NCBI GenBank assembly: GCA_023433465.1
Contig: JAEZCR010000147.1
Span: 1-7,420 of the forward strand
DNA length: 7,420 nucleotides
Source: Pseudomonadota bacterium
Lineage (GTDB): Bacteria > Pseudomonadota > Gammaproteobacteria > Steroidobacterales > Steroidobacteraceae
Direction of reading: 5' to 3'
Shown piece after piece: positions 1 through 6,782 of this stretch. Position numbers and translations under genes: made by a program. The notes below the pieces were generated by a model. The model was not told where the DNA came from, made no database searches, and was given only the letters and a program-made list of their open reading frames with translations. How positions within the stretch are numbered: the first letter of the stretch is position 1; every line of letters starts with the position of its first letter.

Positions 1-649
1 CGATCTGCGGCGCGGCCGCGAACGCGGCGTTGTAGTCGAGCGAGGCGCCGCCGAACTGCGCGGTGTAGTACACGACGCCCGCGATGCCGAGCACGAAGCC
101 GAAGTCGCCCACGCGATTGACGAGGAATGCCTTCATGTTCGCGAAGATCGCGGTCGGCCGCTTGTACCAGAAGCCGATGAGCAGGTAGCTGACCACGCCC
201 ACCGCTTCCCAGCCGAAGAACAGCTGCATGAAGTTGTTGCTCATGACCAGCATGAGCATCGAGAACGTGAACAGCGAGATGTAGCTGAAGAAACGCTGGT
301 AGCCGTCGTCGTCGGCCATGTAGCCGATGGTGTACACGTGCACGCACAGCGACACGAAGGTCACGACGACCATCATGAGCGCGGTGAGCTCGTCGACCAG
401 GAAGCCGACTTCCATGCCGACGCCGTCGCTGATCAGCCACTGGTAGACAGGGGCGTTGAACACCGGCGCGTCGTTCGCGAACACCTGCCAGCCGACGTAG
501 GCCGAGAGCGCGAAAGAGATCGCGACACCGAGGATCGTGATCGTGTGCGAGGCGACGCGCCCGATGGTGCGGCCGAACAGTCCCGCGACGATCGCCGCGA
601 GCAGCGGCAGCAGTGGAATCGCAAGCAGCAGATTTGGATTCAGACTCAC
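1..649 (-). CDS. nuoL: NADH-quinone oxidoreductase subunit L (ND5-type antiporter-like), N-terminal 216 residues (partial), GTG start
   Basis: The first 216 codons of the distal proton-pumping subunit are present; the gene runs off the window at position 1 (full NuoL is usually 600-690 residues). Translation from GTG 649 gives VSLNPNLLLAIPLLPLLAAI, a normal NuoL N-terminus. Hydrophobic helices are seen at about 7-25, 36-54, 86-108, 122-138, 140-161 and 183-196. The essential glutamate of transmembrane helix 5 is E148 in FFGWEAVGVVSYLLIGFWY, matching E144 of E. coli. The next conserved block, KAFLVNRVGDFGF at 173-185, includes D182, matching D178 of E. coli. The loop YMADDDGYQRFFSY (110-123) is a family feature. 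The frame is open to the window edge with no break. No ATG lies near the expected N-terminus; GTG has a ribosome-binding site and correct spacing. Confidence 0.97.
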   Translation of the reverse strand, partial: MSLNPNLLLAIPLLPLLAAIVAGLFGRTIGRVASHTITILGVAISFALSAYVGWQVFANDAPVFNAPVYQWLISDGVGMEVGFLVDELTALMMVVVTFVSLCVHVYTIGYMADDDGYQRFFSYISLFTFSMLMLVMSNNFMQLFFGWEAVGVVSYLLIGFWYKRPTAIFANMKAFLVNRVGDFGFVLGIAGVVYYTAQFGGASLDYNAAFAAAPQI

Positions 650-653
650 GCGC

Positions 654-959
654 TCAACCCTTCAATGTGCTCACGTCTTCGACGTTGATGGTGCGCCGCT
701 CGCGGAACAGCACGACGAGGATCGCGAGACCAATCGCGGACTCGGCCGCCGCGACGGTCAGCACGAAGAACACGAAGATCTGTCCGTTGATGTCGTCGAG
801 GAAACGCGAGAACGCGACGAAATTGAAGTTCACGGCGAGCAGCAGCAGCTCGACGCACATCAACAGCAGGATCAGGTTCTTGCGGTTGATGAACATGCCC
901 GCGACCGAAATCGCGAACAACACGCCGGAAAGGGTCAGCAGCCAGTTGAGTTCGATCAT
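654..959 (-). CDS. nuoK: NADH-quinone oxidoreductase subunit K (ND4L-type membrane subunit)
   Basis: This 101-residue protein has the usual family length and three membrane helices at about residues 5-24, 29-49 and 61-86. The two conserved membrane glutamates of the proton path are present: E37 in MCVELLLLAVN (E36 in E. coli) and E73 in AAAESAIGLAI (E72 in E. coli). NuoK packs between NuoJ and NuoN and contributes to the fourth proton channel near NuoH. The start ATG at 959 overlaps the nuoJ stop (ATGA), and GGAGAAGG lies just upstream inside the end of nuoJ. The cytoplasmic tail RERRTINVEDVSTLKG is typical of proteobacterial forms. Its stop is four bases before the nuoL GTG. Nothing is unusual. 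Confidence 0.98.
   Translation of the reverse strand: MIELNWLLTLSGVLFAISVAGMFINRKNLILLLMCVELLLLAVNFNFVAFSRFLDDINGQIFVFFVLTVAAAESAIGLAILVVLFRERRTINVEDVSTLKG
658..662 (-). promoter_or_regulatory. Ribosome-binding site of nuoL
   Basis: AAGGG on the minus strand, in the last codons of nuoK, lies eight bases before the GTG at 649. Together with the four-base distance from the nuoK stop it supports GTG 649 as the nuoL start. Confidence 0.6.
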
Positions 960-1597
960 GGCGCCTTCTCCGGGTTGGCCGCGCCGGGCGGCTCGGATGC
1001 CGCGGGTTTCTCGGCGGGCACGGATACGACGCGCACGCGGTCCTCACGCCGGACCGCGACCTGCTTGGCGATGTTCTGCTGCTTGAGGCCTGGGCGCTTG
1101 CGCATCGTCAGCGAAATCGCCGCGACGATGGCGAGCAGCAGCAGCATGGCCGCGAGCTCGAACGGATACACGTAGTCGGTGTAGAGGACCTTGCCGAGCT
1201 CGGCCGTGTTGCTGTGGTCGGCCGGCACCGGCACGGGGCCGCCGGAATCGACGCCCAGGCTCTTCGCCCACACGACGCTCACGATCTCGAACACGACCAC
1301 GCCCGCAACGATGCCACCAAACAGCGCATAGCGCGTGACGCGCGCCCGCACTTCCTCGATGTTGATGTCGAGCATCATGACGACGAACAGGAACAACACC
1401 ATGACCGCGCCGACGTAGACGAGTATCAGCACGACGGCGAGGAACTCGGCTTCGATGAGCAGCCAGATGGCCGCGCTCGTGAAGAAACACGACACCAGCA
1501 GCAACGCCGAGTGCACGGGGTTGCGCACCATGATCATGGCGAGCGCGGCGATCACGAGGATCGTCGCGAAGACCCAGAAGAGGATTTCTACCAGCAA
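956..1597 (-). CDS. nuoJ: NADH-quinone oxidoreductase subunit J (ND6-type membrane subunit), TTG start
   Basis: This 213-residue membrane subunit has five hydrophobic helices, at about residues 3-22, 28-47, 53-76, 90-111 and 145-165. The third helix contains VYVGAVMVLFLFVVMML; the tyrosine Y61 and following glycine mark the pi-bulge seen in complex I structures, where rotation of this helix is tied to coupling between quinone reduction and pumping. The start is TTG at 1597, with GGGGAG six bases upstream and no in-frame ATG before residue 21, which is inside the first helix. After the last helix comes a charged tail with RREDRVRVV, and then a Pro/Ala/Glu-rich end (about 193-213) longer than in E. 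coli (184 residues in total). A 21-base gap separates it from nuoI. Its TGA overlaps the nuoK ATG. Confidence 0.96.
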   Translation of the reverse strand: MLVEILFWVFATILVIAALAMIMVRNPVHSALLLVSCFFTSAAIWLLIEAEFLAVVLILVYVGAVMVLFLFVVMMLDINIEEVRARVTRYALFGGIVAGVVVFEIVSVVWAKSLGVDSGGPVPVPADHSNTAELGKVLYTDYVYPFELAAMLLLLAIVAAISLTMRKRPGLKQQNIAKQVAVRREDRVRVVSVPAEKPAASEPPGAANPEKAP

Positions 1598-1603
1598 GCC
1601 CAG

Positions 1604-1609
1604 CTCCCC
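1604..1609 (-). promoter_or_regulatory. Ribosome-binding site of nuoJ
   Basis: A GGGGAG tract on the minus strand lies six bases upstream of the TTG at 1597, within the short nuoI-nuoJ gap. It is the best evidence that this unusual TTG is the true start of nuoJ, since the first in-frame ATG would delete the first membrane helix. Confidence 0.7.
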
Positions 1610-1618
1610 TATCTTCTC

Positions 1619-2098
1619 TCAGCGGTACGACGCGTCAGCGGCCTTGTCGGCGCTGATAAGGGCGTCATAACGCTCGCCCACGGCGAGCAGTTTGTCCTTG
1701 GTCATGATGTTCTCGCCGCGATGCTCCATGTGGTACTCGTGGATGCGGGTCTCGACGATGGCATCGACCGGGCACGCCTCTTCGCAGAAGCCGCAGTAGA
1801 TGCACTTGAACAGGTCGATGTCGTAACGCGTCGTGCGGCGCGTGCCGTCGTTCGCCACGTCCGATTCGATCGTGATCGCGAGCGCCGGGCACACCGCCTC
1901 GCAGAGCTTGCAGGCGATGCAGCGCTCTTCACCGTTCGGATAACGGCGCAACGCATGCAGGCCGCGGAAGCGCGGCGACTGCGGCGTCTTCTCTTCCGGG
2001 TAGTTCACGGTGAACTTCGGCTGGAAGAATTTCCGGATCGTCACGCCCATGCCCTTGAGGAGTTCCCACAGGGCGAATGTCTTGATGATGCTGCGCAT
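1619..2098 (-). CDS. nuoI: NADH-quinone oxidoreductase subunit I (TYKY-type 2x[4Fe-4S] ferredoxin)
   Basis: This 159-residue subunit carries the last two clusters before NuoB, N6a and N6b, on an 8Fe ferredoxin fold. The first motif is CIACKLCEAVCP (C60, C63, C66, C70) and the second is CIYCGFCEEACP (C99, C102, C105, C109). Following the ferredoxin pattern, the last cysteine of each motif should ligate the other cluster. The amphipathic N-terminus (residues 1-25) lies against NuoH and the membrane in known structures. The region PRFRGLHALRRYPNGEERC before the first motif and the tail are typical of proteobacterial NuoI, and the length is normal (about 160-180). The ATG at 2098 is two bases after the nuoH TAA. 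The nearest strong Shine-Dalgarno-like GGAGG is about 14 bases upstream, farther than ideal, so coupling to nuoH translation is likely. Confidence 0.98.
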   Translation of the reverse strand: MRSIIKTFALWELLKGMGVTIRKFFQPKFTVNYPEEKTPQSPRFRGLHALRRYPNGEERCIACKLCEAVCPALAITIESDVANDGTRRTTRYDIDLFKCIYCGFCEEACPVDAIVETRIHEYHMEHRGENIMTKDKLLAVGERYDALISADKAADASYR

Positions 2099-2100
2099 GG

Positions 2101-3225
2101 TTAGCTCACTACCCTCCAGGGTCCGACCTTCAGATACGCCATCACGCCTTCAACCGCGATCCAGACGATGGTGATTGGAATGAGGATCTTCCAACCGAGA
2201 CGCATGATCTGGTCGTACCGGTAGCGCGGGAACGTGGCCCGGAACCAGAGGAAACAGAAGAGGAAGAAGAACAACTTTGCGAACAGCCAGTGGAAGCCGT
2301 CGCCGACGAACTTCACCGCGAACCAGCCGAGCAAAGGGATGCTGCTCAACCACGCGGGAACTTGCTCGGGCTCGAACCACCCGTCCATCGGGCTGATCCA
2401 GCCACCCAGGAAGAAGATCGCGGTCAGGGCCGAGATCAGGATCATGTTGGCGTATTCGGCCAGGAAGAACAGCGCGAACGCGATGCCCGAATACTCGACG
2501 TGGAATCCCGCGACGATTTCCGATTCGCCCTCCGCCACGTCGAACGGGGCGCGATTCGTCTCAGCGACGCCCGAGATGAAATACACCAGGAACAGCGGGA
2601 ACAGCCAGATGAAGTTCCAGTACCAGATGCCGCCCTGCTGACCCTTGATGATGTCGCCGAGGTTCAAACTACCGGCGGCCATGACCACGCCCACCAGCGC
2701 GAATCCCATCGCGATTTCGTAGGCGACGATCTGGGCGGCCGAGCGCATCGCGCCGAGGAATGCGTATTTCGAGTTCGACGCCCAACCCGCGAGGATCACG
2801 CCGTACACACCCACCGAGGTGAGCGCGAGCACGTAGAGCAGGCCCGCGTTGACGTCCGCGATGACGAGATTCGGATCGAGCGGAATCACGGCCCAGATCG
2901 CGAACGCGGGAACCAGCGTGATCATCGGCGCGATGCGGAACAGGACCTTGTTCGACTCCGCCGGGATGATGACTTCCTTGATCAGCAGCTTGATGACGTC
3001 CGCGAACGGCTGAAAGATGCCCGGCAAAAAACCGAAGATGCTGCCGACGCGGTTGGGTCCCTTGCGCAGCTGCATCCAGCCGATGACCTTGCGTTCCCAC
3101 AACGTCGTGAACGCGACCGACAGGATCAGCGACACGGTGACGATCAGGATCCACGTCGTGGACTGGACCCAGCTTATGGCCCACGTCTGCTGCACCCACG
3201 CGATGAAGGAGTCGAACCAGCTCAT
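2101..3225 (-). CDS. nuoH: NADH-quinone oxidoreductase subunit H (ND1-type membrane subunit)
   Basis: This 374-residue integral membrane subunit joins the peripheral and membrane arms and forms much of the quinone tunnel. About eight to nine hydrophobic segments are visible, for example near 24-42, 97-115, 128-148, 165-185, 205-221, 248-274 and 315-328. The signature ERKVIGWMQLRKGPNRVG is at residues 44-61. The conserved acidic loop AETNRAPFDVAEGESEIVAG is at 221-240 and is followed by FHVEYSG. The loop FRATFPRYRYDQIMRLGWK is at 328-346. The start is ATG 3225, which overlaps the nuoG stop (ATGA) and has GGAGG nine bases upstream. The reading frame stays open further upstream to 3549, but those codons are antisense-like noise in another frame of nuoG. 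The protein is longer than E. coli NuoH (325), mostly because of an extra loop at about residues 277-314. It ends with TAA, two bases before nuoI. Confidence 0.98.
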   Translation of the reverse strand: MSWFDSFIAWVQQTWAISWVQSTTWILIVTVSLILSVAFTTLWERKVIGWMQLRKGPNRVGSIFGFLPGIFQPFADVIKLLIKEVIIPAESNKVLFRIAPMITLVPAFAIWAVIPLDPNLVIADVNAGLLYVLALTSVGVYGVILAGWASNSKYAFLGAMRSAAQIVAYEIAMGFALVGVVMAAGSLNLGDIIKGQQGGIWYWNFIWLFPLFLVYFISGVAETNRAPFDVAEGESEIVAGFHVEYSGIAFALFFLAEYANMILISALTAIFFLGGWISPMDGWFEPEQVPAWLSSIPLLGWFAVKFVGDGFHWLFAKLFFFLFCFLWFRATFPRYRYDQIMRLGWKILIPITIVWIAVEGVMAYLKVGPWRVVS

Positions 3226-5444
3226 GCGCCCTGGCCTCCGTAGACGACCGCGACGCCTTTTGCTTCTTTCGTCCGCTGCAGCGACGGCGCGCGGCGCACC
3301 ACCGCGTCGACGGAGTACATCGGGACATCCAGCACGCGTGCTTCGCTGGCCGCCTGCTTCACCTCGTGCGTGCCCTGGTACGAGCTCGCGGCGACTTCGC
3401 CGCAGCGCGCGCGCAGTTCTTCGCGTACTTCCTCCGACGACTGGTAGTCGAAGTTCGCGACGCCGGCGAGATTGCCGAGAACACGCAGCACCTTCCAGCC
3501 CGGGCGCGCCTCGCCGAGCGGCCGGGCCGCGCCCGCGAAGCTCTGCCACAGACCTTCGAGATTCACGTACGTGCCCGAAGTCTCGACGAACGTCGATGTC
3601 GGCAACAATACGTGCGCGATGGACTTCAAATGCTCATCGGCGTACGGCGTGGCCGCGATGACGTAGCTCGCGCCGCCGAGCGCCCTGAGCGCATCGGCGC
3701 CTGGGCCGTCGGCCCACGGCTCAGTTCCACCGAACAGGAAATAGACCTTCTGCGACTGCGTGAGCATCTCGCGCGCGTTCTTGCCGACGCTCGCGGCCTT
3801 GATACCCGCCGGCTGGCGATGCGGCACGGCGCCGGCAAGGTACGCGCCCGCGGCATTGCCGCCTTCGGCGAGCACGCCCAGCGTGGCGCCGGTGGCCGCC
3901 GCGATGCCCGCGGCAATCGCGCGCAGATCCGCGTACGCGGGATGGCGCAGCGCCAGCGCACCGAGCCAGATCGCGCGCTTCTGCCCGCCCTTGAGCGCCG
4001 TGGCGATCGCGCGATGACCCACGTTCGGCTGCGCGCCGGCAACCAGGCCCGCCTGGGGCGCCGGGGCGGCCGCGCCGTCCAGGCAGGCCGAGTAGATAGC
4101 CGCGAGATCCGCGACCTGCTTCGATGGCGCGGACTCGAGATAGGCCGAGACCGGGAACAGGTACTCGAAGCGCGCGGGATTCACGAACGCGATCTTCGCG
4201 CCGCGCTTCGCGGCCTTGCGCACGCGGTTCGCGAGCACCGGGACTTCACGCCGCAGGTTGCTGCCCACGACGAGCAGCGCGTCGAGCTGATCGATGTCGG
4301 CGATGGCGAGGCCCCCGAGGCCCGGCGCGGCGGGATCCGCCGCCTGGTCGCGGAAGTCCGCCTGGCGCAGGCGATGATCGATGTTGTTCGAGCCCAGCGC
4401 GCGCGTGAGCGTGGCGAGCAGATAGAGCTCTTCGACCGTCGAGGAGCTGCTCGCGAGCGTCGCGAGCTCGGCACCGGCGGTCTTCAACGCCTTGGCCGCG
4501 GTCTCGAGCGCGACTTCCCACGTCACCTTCTTCCACTCGTTGCCTTCGCGCACCATCGGCGCGTCGAGACGATCGGCGGCGTAGAGGCCTTCGTAGCTGA
4601 AGCGGTCGCGGTCGGCGATCCAGGTTTCGTTGATCGCCTCGTTGGTGCGCGGCACGACGCGCATGAGCTTGCCGCGCAGCACGTGGCCGAAAAGGTTCGT
4701 GCCCGTGCCGTCGTGCGGCGAAACCAGCGCGTGCTGGGTCATCTCCCACGAGCGCGCGCGGTAGCGGAACGGCTTCGAATTCAGCGCGCCCACCGGACAC
4801 AGGTCGATGATGTTGCCCGACAGCTCGTGGTCGACGGCGCGTTCGACGTACGTGCCGATCTCCATCTGTTCACCGCGACCCGTCGTGCCGAGCTCCTGGA
4901 TGCCGGCGATGTCCTGGCCGAAGCGCACGCAGCGCGTGCAGTGGATGCAGCGCGTCATGTCGGTGGACACGAGCGGGCCGATGTTCTTGTCCTTCACCAC
5001 GCGCTTGCGCTCGTTGAATCGCGAGATGTCGCGGCCGAAGCCCATCGCGAGATCCTGCAGCTCGCACTCGCCGCCCTGATCGCAGATCGGGCAATCGAGC
5101 GGATGATTGATGAGCAGGAATTCCATCGTCGCCTTCTGCGCGCCGATGGCCTTCGGGCTCTTCGTGAAGATTTTCATGCCTTCAGTAATAGGCGTGGCGC
5201 AGGCCGGTAAAGGCTTCGGCGCCTTCTCCACTTCCACGAGGCACATGCGGCAGTTGGCCGCGATGGGTAGTTTGTCGTGGTAGCAGAAGCGCGGCACGTA
5301 CGCATTCTCGGCGTCCGTGACGTGGATGATCATCTGGCCTTTCTTGCCGGTGGCCGGCTTGCCATCGATCTCGACGTTGACGACGTCGGACGGTGGTGCG
5401 GCTGGCGGCGGCGGCGGGGCGGCCTTGTCGGCTGGCGTGCTCAT
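3222..5444 (-). CDS. nuoG: NADH-quinone oxidoreductase subunit G (75-kDa-type, clusters N1b, N4, N5)
   Basis: This 740-residue subunit relays electrons from NuoF toward NuoI. A ferredoxin-like domain follows a Pro/Ala-rich start (residues 8-18). It carries N1b on C54, C65, C68 and C82. The next segment carries N5 through H114, C118, C121 and C127 (HPLDCPICDQGGEC), and N4 through C166, C169 and C172 (CIHCTRC) plus C216 (DLCPVGAL). From about residue 230 the protein resembles molybdopterin oxidoreductases but is degenerate and should bind no molybdenum cofactor. The four cysteines of cluster N7, known from Thermus and Escherichia coli, are absent: the stretch after residue 230 (WEMTQHALVSPHDGTGTN) has no cysteine. 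This loss is common in proteobacterial and mitochondrial forms. The protein is shorter than E. coli NuoG (about 908 residues). The ATG at 5444 overlaps the nuoF stop and has GGAGG five bases upstream; the TGA stop overlaps the nuoH start. Confidence 0.98.
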   Translation of the reverse strand: MSTPADKAAPPPPPAAPPSDVVNVEIDGKPATGKKGQMIIHVTDAENAYVPRFCYHDKLPIAANCRMCLVEVEKAPKPLPACATPITEGMKIFTKSPKAIGAQKATMEFLLINHPLDCPICDQGGECELQDLAMGFGRDISRFNERKRVVKDKNIGPLVSTDMTRCIHCTRCVRFGQDIAGIQELGTTGRGEQMEIGTYVERAVDHELSGNIIDLCPVGALNSKPFRYRARSWEMTQHALVSPHDGTGTNLFGHVLRGKLMRVVPRTNEAINETWIADRDRFSYEGLYAADRLDAPMVREGNEWKKVTWEVALETAAKALKTAGAELATLASSSSTVEELYLLATLTRALGSNNIDHRLRQADFRDQAADPAAPGLGGLAIADIDQLDALLVVGSNLRREVPVLANRVRKAAKRGAKIAFVNPARFEYLFPVSAYLESAPSKQVADLAAIYSACLDGAAAPAPQAGLVAGAQPNVGHRAIATALKGGQKRAIWLGALALRHPAYADLRAIAAGIAAATGATLGVLAEGGNAAGAYLAGAVPHRQPAGIKAASVGKNAREMLTQSQKVYFLFGGTEPWADGPGADALRALGGASYVIAATPYADEHLKSIAHVLLPTSTFVETSGTYVNLEGLWQSFAGAARPLGEARPGWKVLRVLGNLAGVANFDYQSSEEVREELRARCGEVAASSYQGTHEVKQAASEARVLDVPMYSVDAVVRRAPSLQRTKEAKGVAVVYGGQGA
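3235..3239 (-). promoter_or_regulatory. Ribosome-binding site of nuoH
   Basis: A GGAGG on the minus strand, within the 3' end of nuoG, lies nine bases upstream of the ATG at 3225. It decides the nuoH start. The same frame is open for another 108 codons upstream, but that extension overlaps nuoG, is rich in arginine and alanine, and lacks any membrane or NuoH character. Confidence 0.75.
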
Positions 5445-6766
5445 GCCGCCCTCCGCGCCGGATCATCGACGATGCTGCGGCCACCGTTGTCGATCATGTA
5501 TTCGAACTCGTGGCGGAAGTGCCGGATGAAACTCTGCACCGGCCACGCGGCGGCGTCGCCGAGCGCACAGATGGTGTGGCCTTCGATGCGGCCCGCGACA
5601 TCGACCAGCAATTGCAGGTCACCCTTGTTGCCCTGCCCGGCCATGATCCGGCGGATCACGCGGTTCATCCAGCCCGTGCCTTCGCGGCACGGCGTGCACT
5701 GGCCGCAGGATTCGCTCTTGTAGAAACGCGACAGGCGCTCGAGCACCTTCACCATGCAGGTGGTCTCGTCCATCACGATGACCGCGGCGGAACCGACCGA
5801 CGAGCCCGCGGCCTTCAGCGAGTCGTAGTCCATGTTCGCCGCCATGATCTTGTCGGCCGGCAGCACATACACGGACGAACCACCGGGGATGACGGCTTTC
5901 AACTTGCGCCCGCCTTTCACGCCGCCGGCGATCTCGAGCAGCTCGGCGAACGGAATGCCCATCGGCAGCTCGTAGTTGCCGGGTTTGTTCACGTGACCGG
6001 ACACCGAGAAGATGGCCGTGCCGCCAGCGTTCGCGACGCCGAGCTTGGCGAACCACTCCGGACCCTTGCGCAGGATCGTCGGCACCGACGCGTAGCTCTG
6101 CGTGTTGTTGATCGTCGTCGGCGCGCCGTACAGGCCGAACGCGGCCGGGAACGGCGGCTTGAAGCGCGGCTTGCCCTGCTTGCCCTCGAGCGAGTCGAGC
6201 AGCGCGGTTTCCTCGCCGCAGATGTACGCGCCCGCGCCCACGGCGGTGTACAGATCGAAATCGATGCCGGAGCCGAGGATGTTCTTGCCTAACAACCCTG
6301 CTTCGTAGGCCTCTTTGACAGCGGCCTCGAAGCGCGGCACGGGCTCACCGAGGAACTCGCCGCGGATGTAGTTGTAGCCCACCGTGGCGTTCATGCAGTA
6401 GCCGCCGATGGCCATGCCTTCGATCAGCGAATGCGGGTTGTAGCGCAGGATGTCGCGGTCGTGGCAGGTGCCGGGCTCGGATTCGTCCGAATTGCACACG
6501 GCGTATTTCTGCATCGTGGCGTCGCGCGGCATGAAACTCCACTTCGTGCCGGTGGGGAAGCCCGCGCCGCCGCGGCCGCGCAGGCCGGAAGCCTTCACCT
6601 GCTCGACGACGGAGATGCGCGTCGGCTTCTCCGCGAGGATCTTCTTCCACGCGTCATAGCCGCCGATCTTGAGATAGTTCTCGAGCTTCCAGGACTCGGG
6701 GAACTTCAACGGCTCGAACACCGTGAGGTTCATCTTGTCCTGCCACTTTTCGAGTGCGCCTGCCAT
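5441..6766 (-). CDS. nuoF: NADH-quinone oxidoreductase subunit F (51-kDa-type, NADH/FMN site, [4Fe-4S] N3)
   Basis: This 441-residue catalytic subunit oxidises NADH, takes the hydride on FMN and passes electrons to cluster N3. The glycine-rich FMN-binding motif GLRGRGGAGFPTGTKW is at residues 61-76. The NSDESEPGTCHDR segment (92-104) and GAGAYICGEETALLDSLEG (177-195) are family signatures around the flavin and NADH site. The N3 ligands are C354, C357 and C360 in CGQCTPC, plus C400 in GHTICALGD. The order is the usual one: flavin fold, a ubiquitin-like SLBB region at about 250-335, then the C-terminal iron-sulfur domain. The length matches typical NuoF (about 420-445). The start at 6766 follows a weak AAAGAGA ribosome-binding tract, 16 bases after nuoE; M12 is a less likely alternative start. 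The stop overlaps the nuoG start as ATGA. No key residue is missing. Confidence 0.98.
   Translation of the reverse strand: MAGALEKWQDKMNLTVFEPLKFPESWKLENYLKIGGYDAWKKILAEKPTRISVVEQVKASGLRGRGGAGFPTGTKWSFMPRDATMQKYAVCNSDESEPGTCHDRDILRYNPHSLIEGMAIGGYCMNATVGYNYIRGEFLGEPVPRFEAAVKEAYEAGLLGKNILGSGIDFDLYTAVGAGAYICGEETALLDSLEGKQGKPRFKPPFPAAFGLYGAPTTINNTQSYASVPTILRKGPEWFAKLGVANAGGTAIFSVSGHVNKPGNYELPMGIPFAELLEIAGGVKGGRKLKAVIPGGSSVYVLPADKIMAANMDYDSLKAAGSSVGSAAVIVMDETTCMVKVLERLSRFYKSESCGQCTPCREGTGWMNRVIRRIMAGQGNKGDLQLLVDVAGRIEGHTICALGDAAAWPVQSFIRHFRHEFEYMIDNGGRSIVDDPARRAA
5450..5454 (-). promoter_or_regulatory. Ribosome-binding site of nuoG
   Basis: A GGAGG sequence on the minus strand, inside the last codons of nuoF, lies five bases before the nuoG ATG at 5444. 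It fixes the start that includes the Pro/Ala-rich N-terminus. The next in-frame methionine (M38) lies inside the ferredoxin fold and would remove part of it. Confidence 0.75.
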
Positions 6767-6782
6767 GTAGCTAGTCTCTTTC

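Noticed and set aside
1214..3243. Long plus-strand open frames opposite nuoI/nuoJ (1214-2104) and nuoH (2290-3243)
   Set aside because: Both are low-complexity Arg/Asp/His/Glu-rich shadows of confidently identified minus-strand genes, with no family motifs.
3226..3549. Upstream extension of the nuoH frame by 108 codons
   Set aside because: It lies entirely inside nuoG in another frame and is Arg-rich and non-hydrophobic. The ATG at 3225 with GGAGG and the ATGA overlap gives a normal NuoH N-terminus.
3366..5210. A 614-codon open frame on the plus strand, antisense to nuoG
   Set aside because: It is rich in Arg, Ala, Glu and His with no recognisable domain. It mirrors the GC-rich third-position bias of nuoG, which removes stop codons from the opposite strand. 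nuoG itself has full family signatures.
5393..6292. A 299-codon plus-strand open frame opposite nuoF
   Set aside because: It is a composition-driven shadow of nuoF, with no domain and no independent support.
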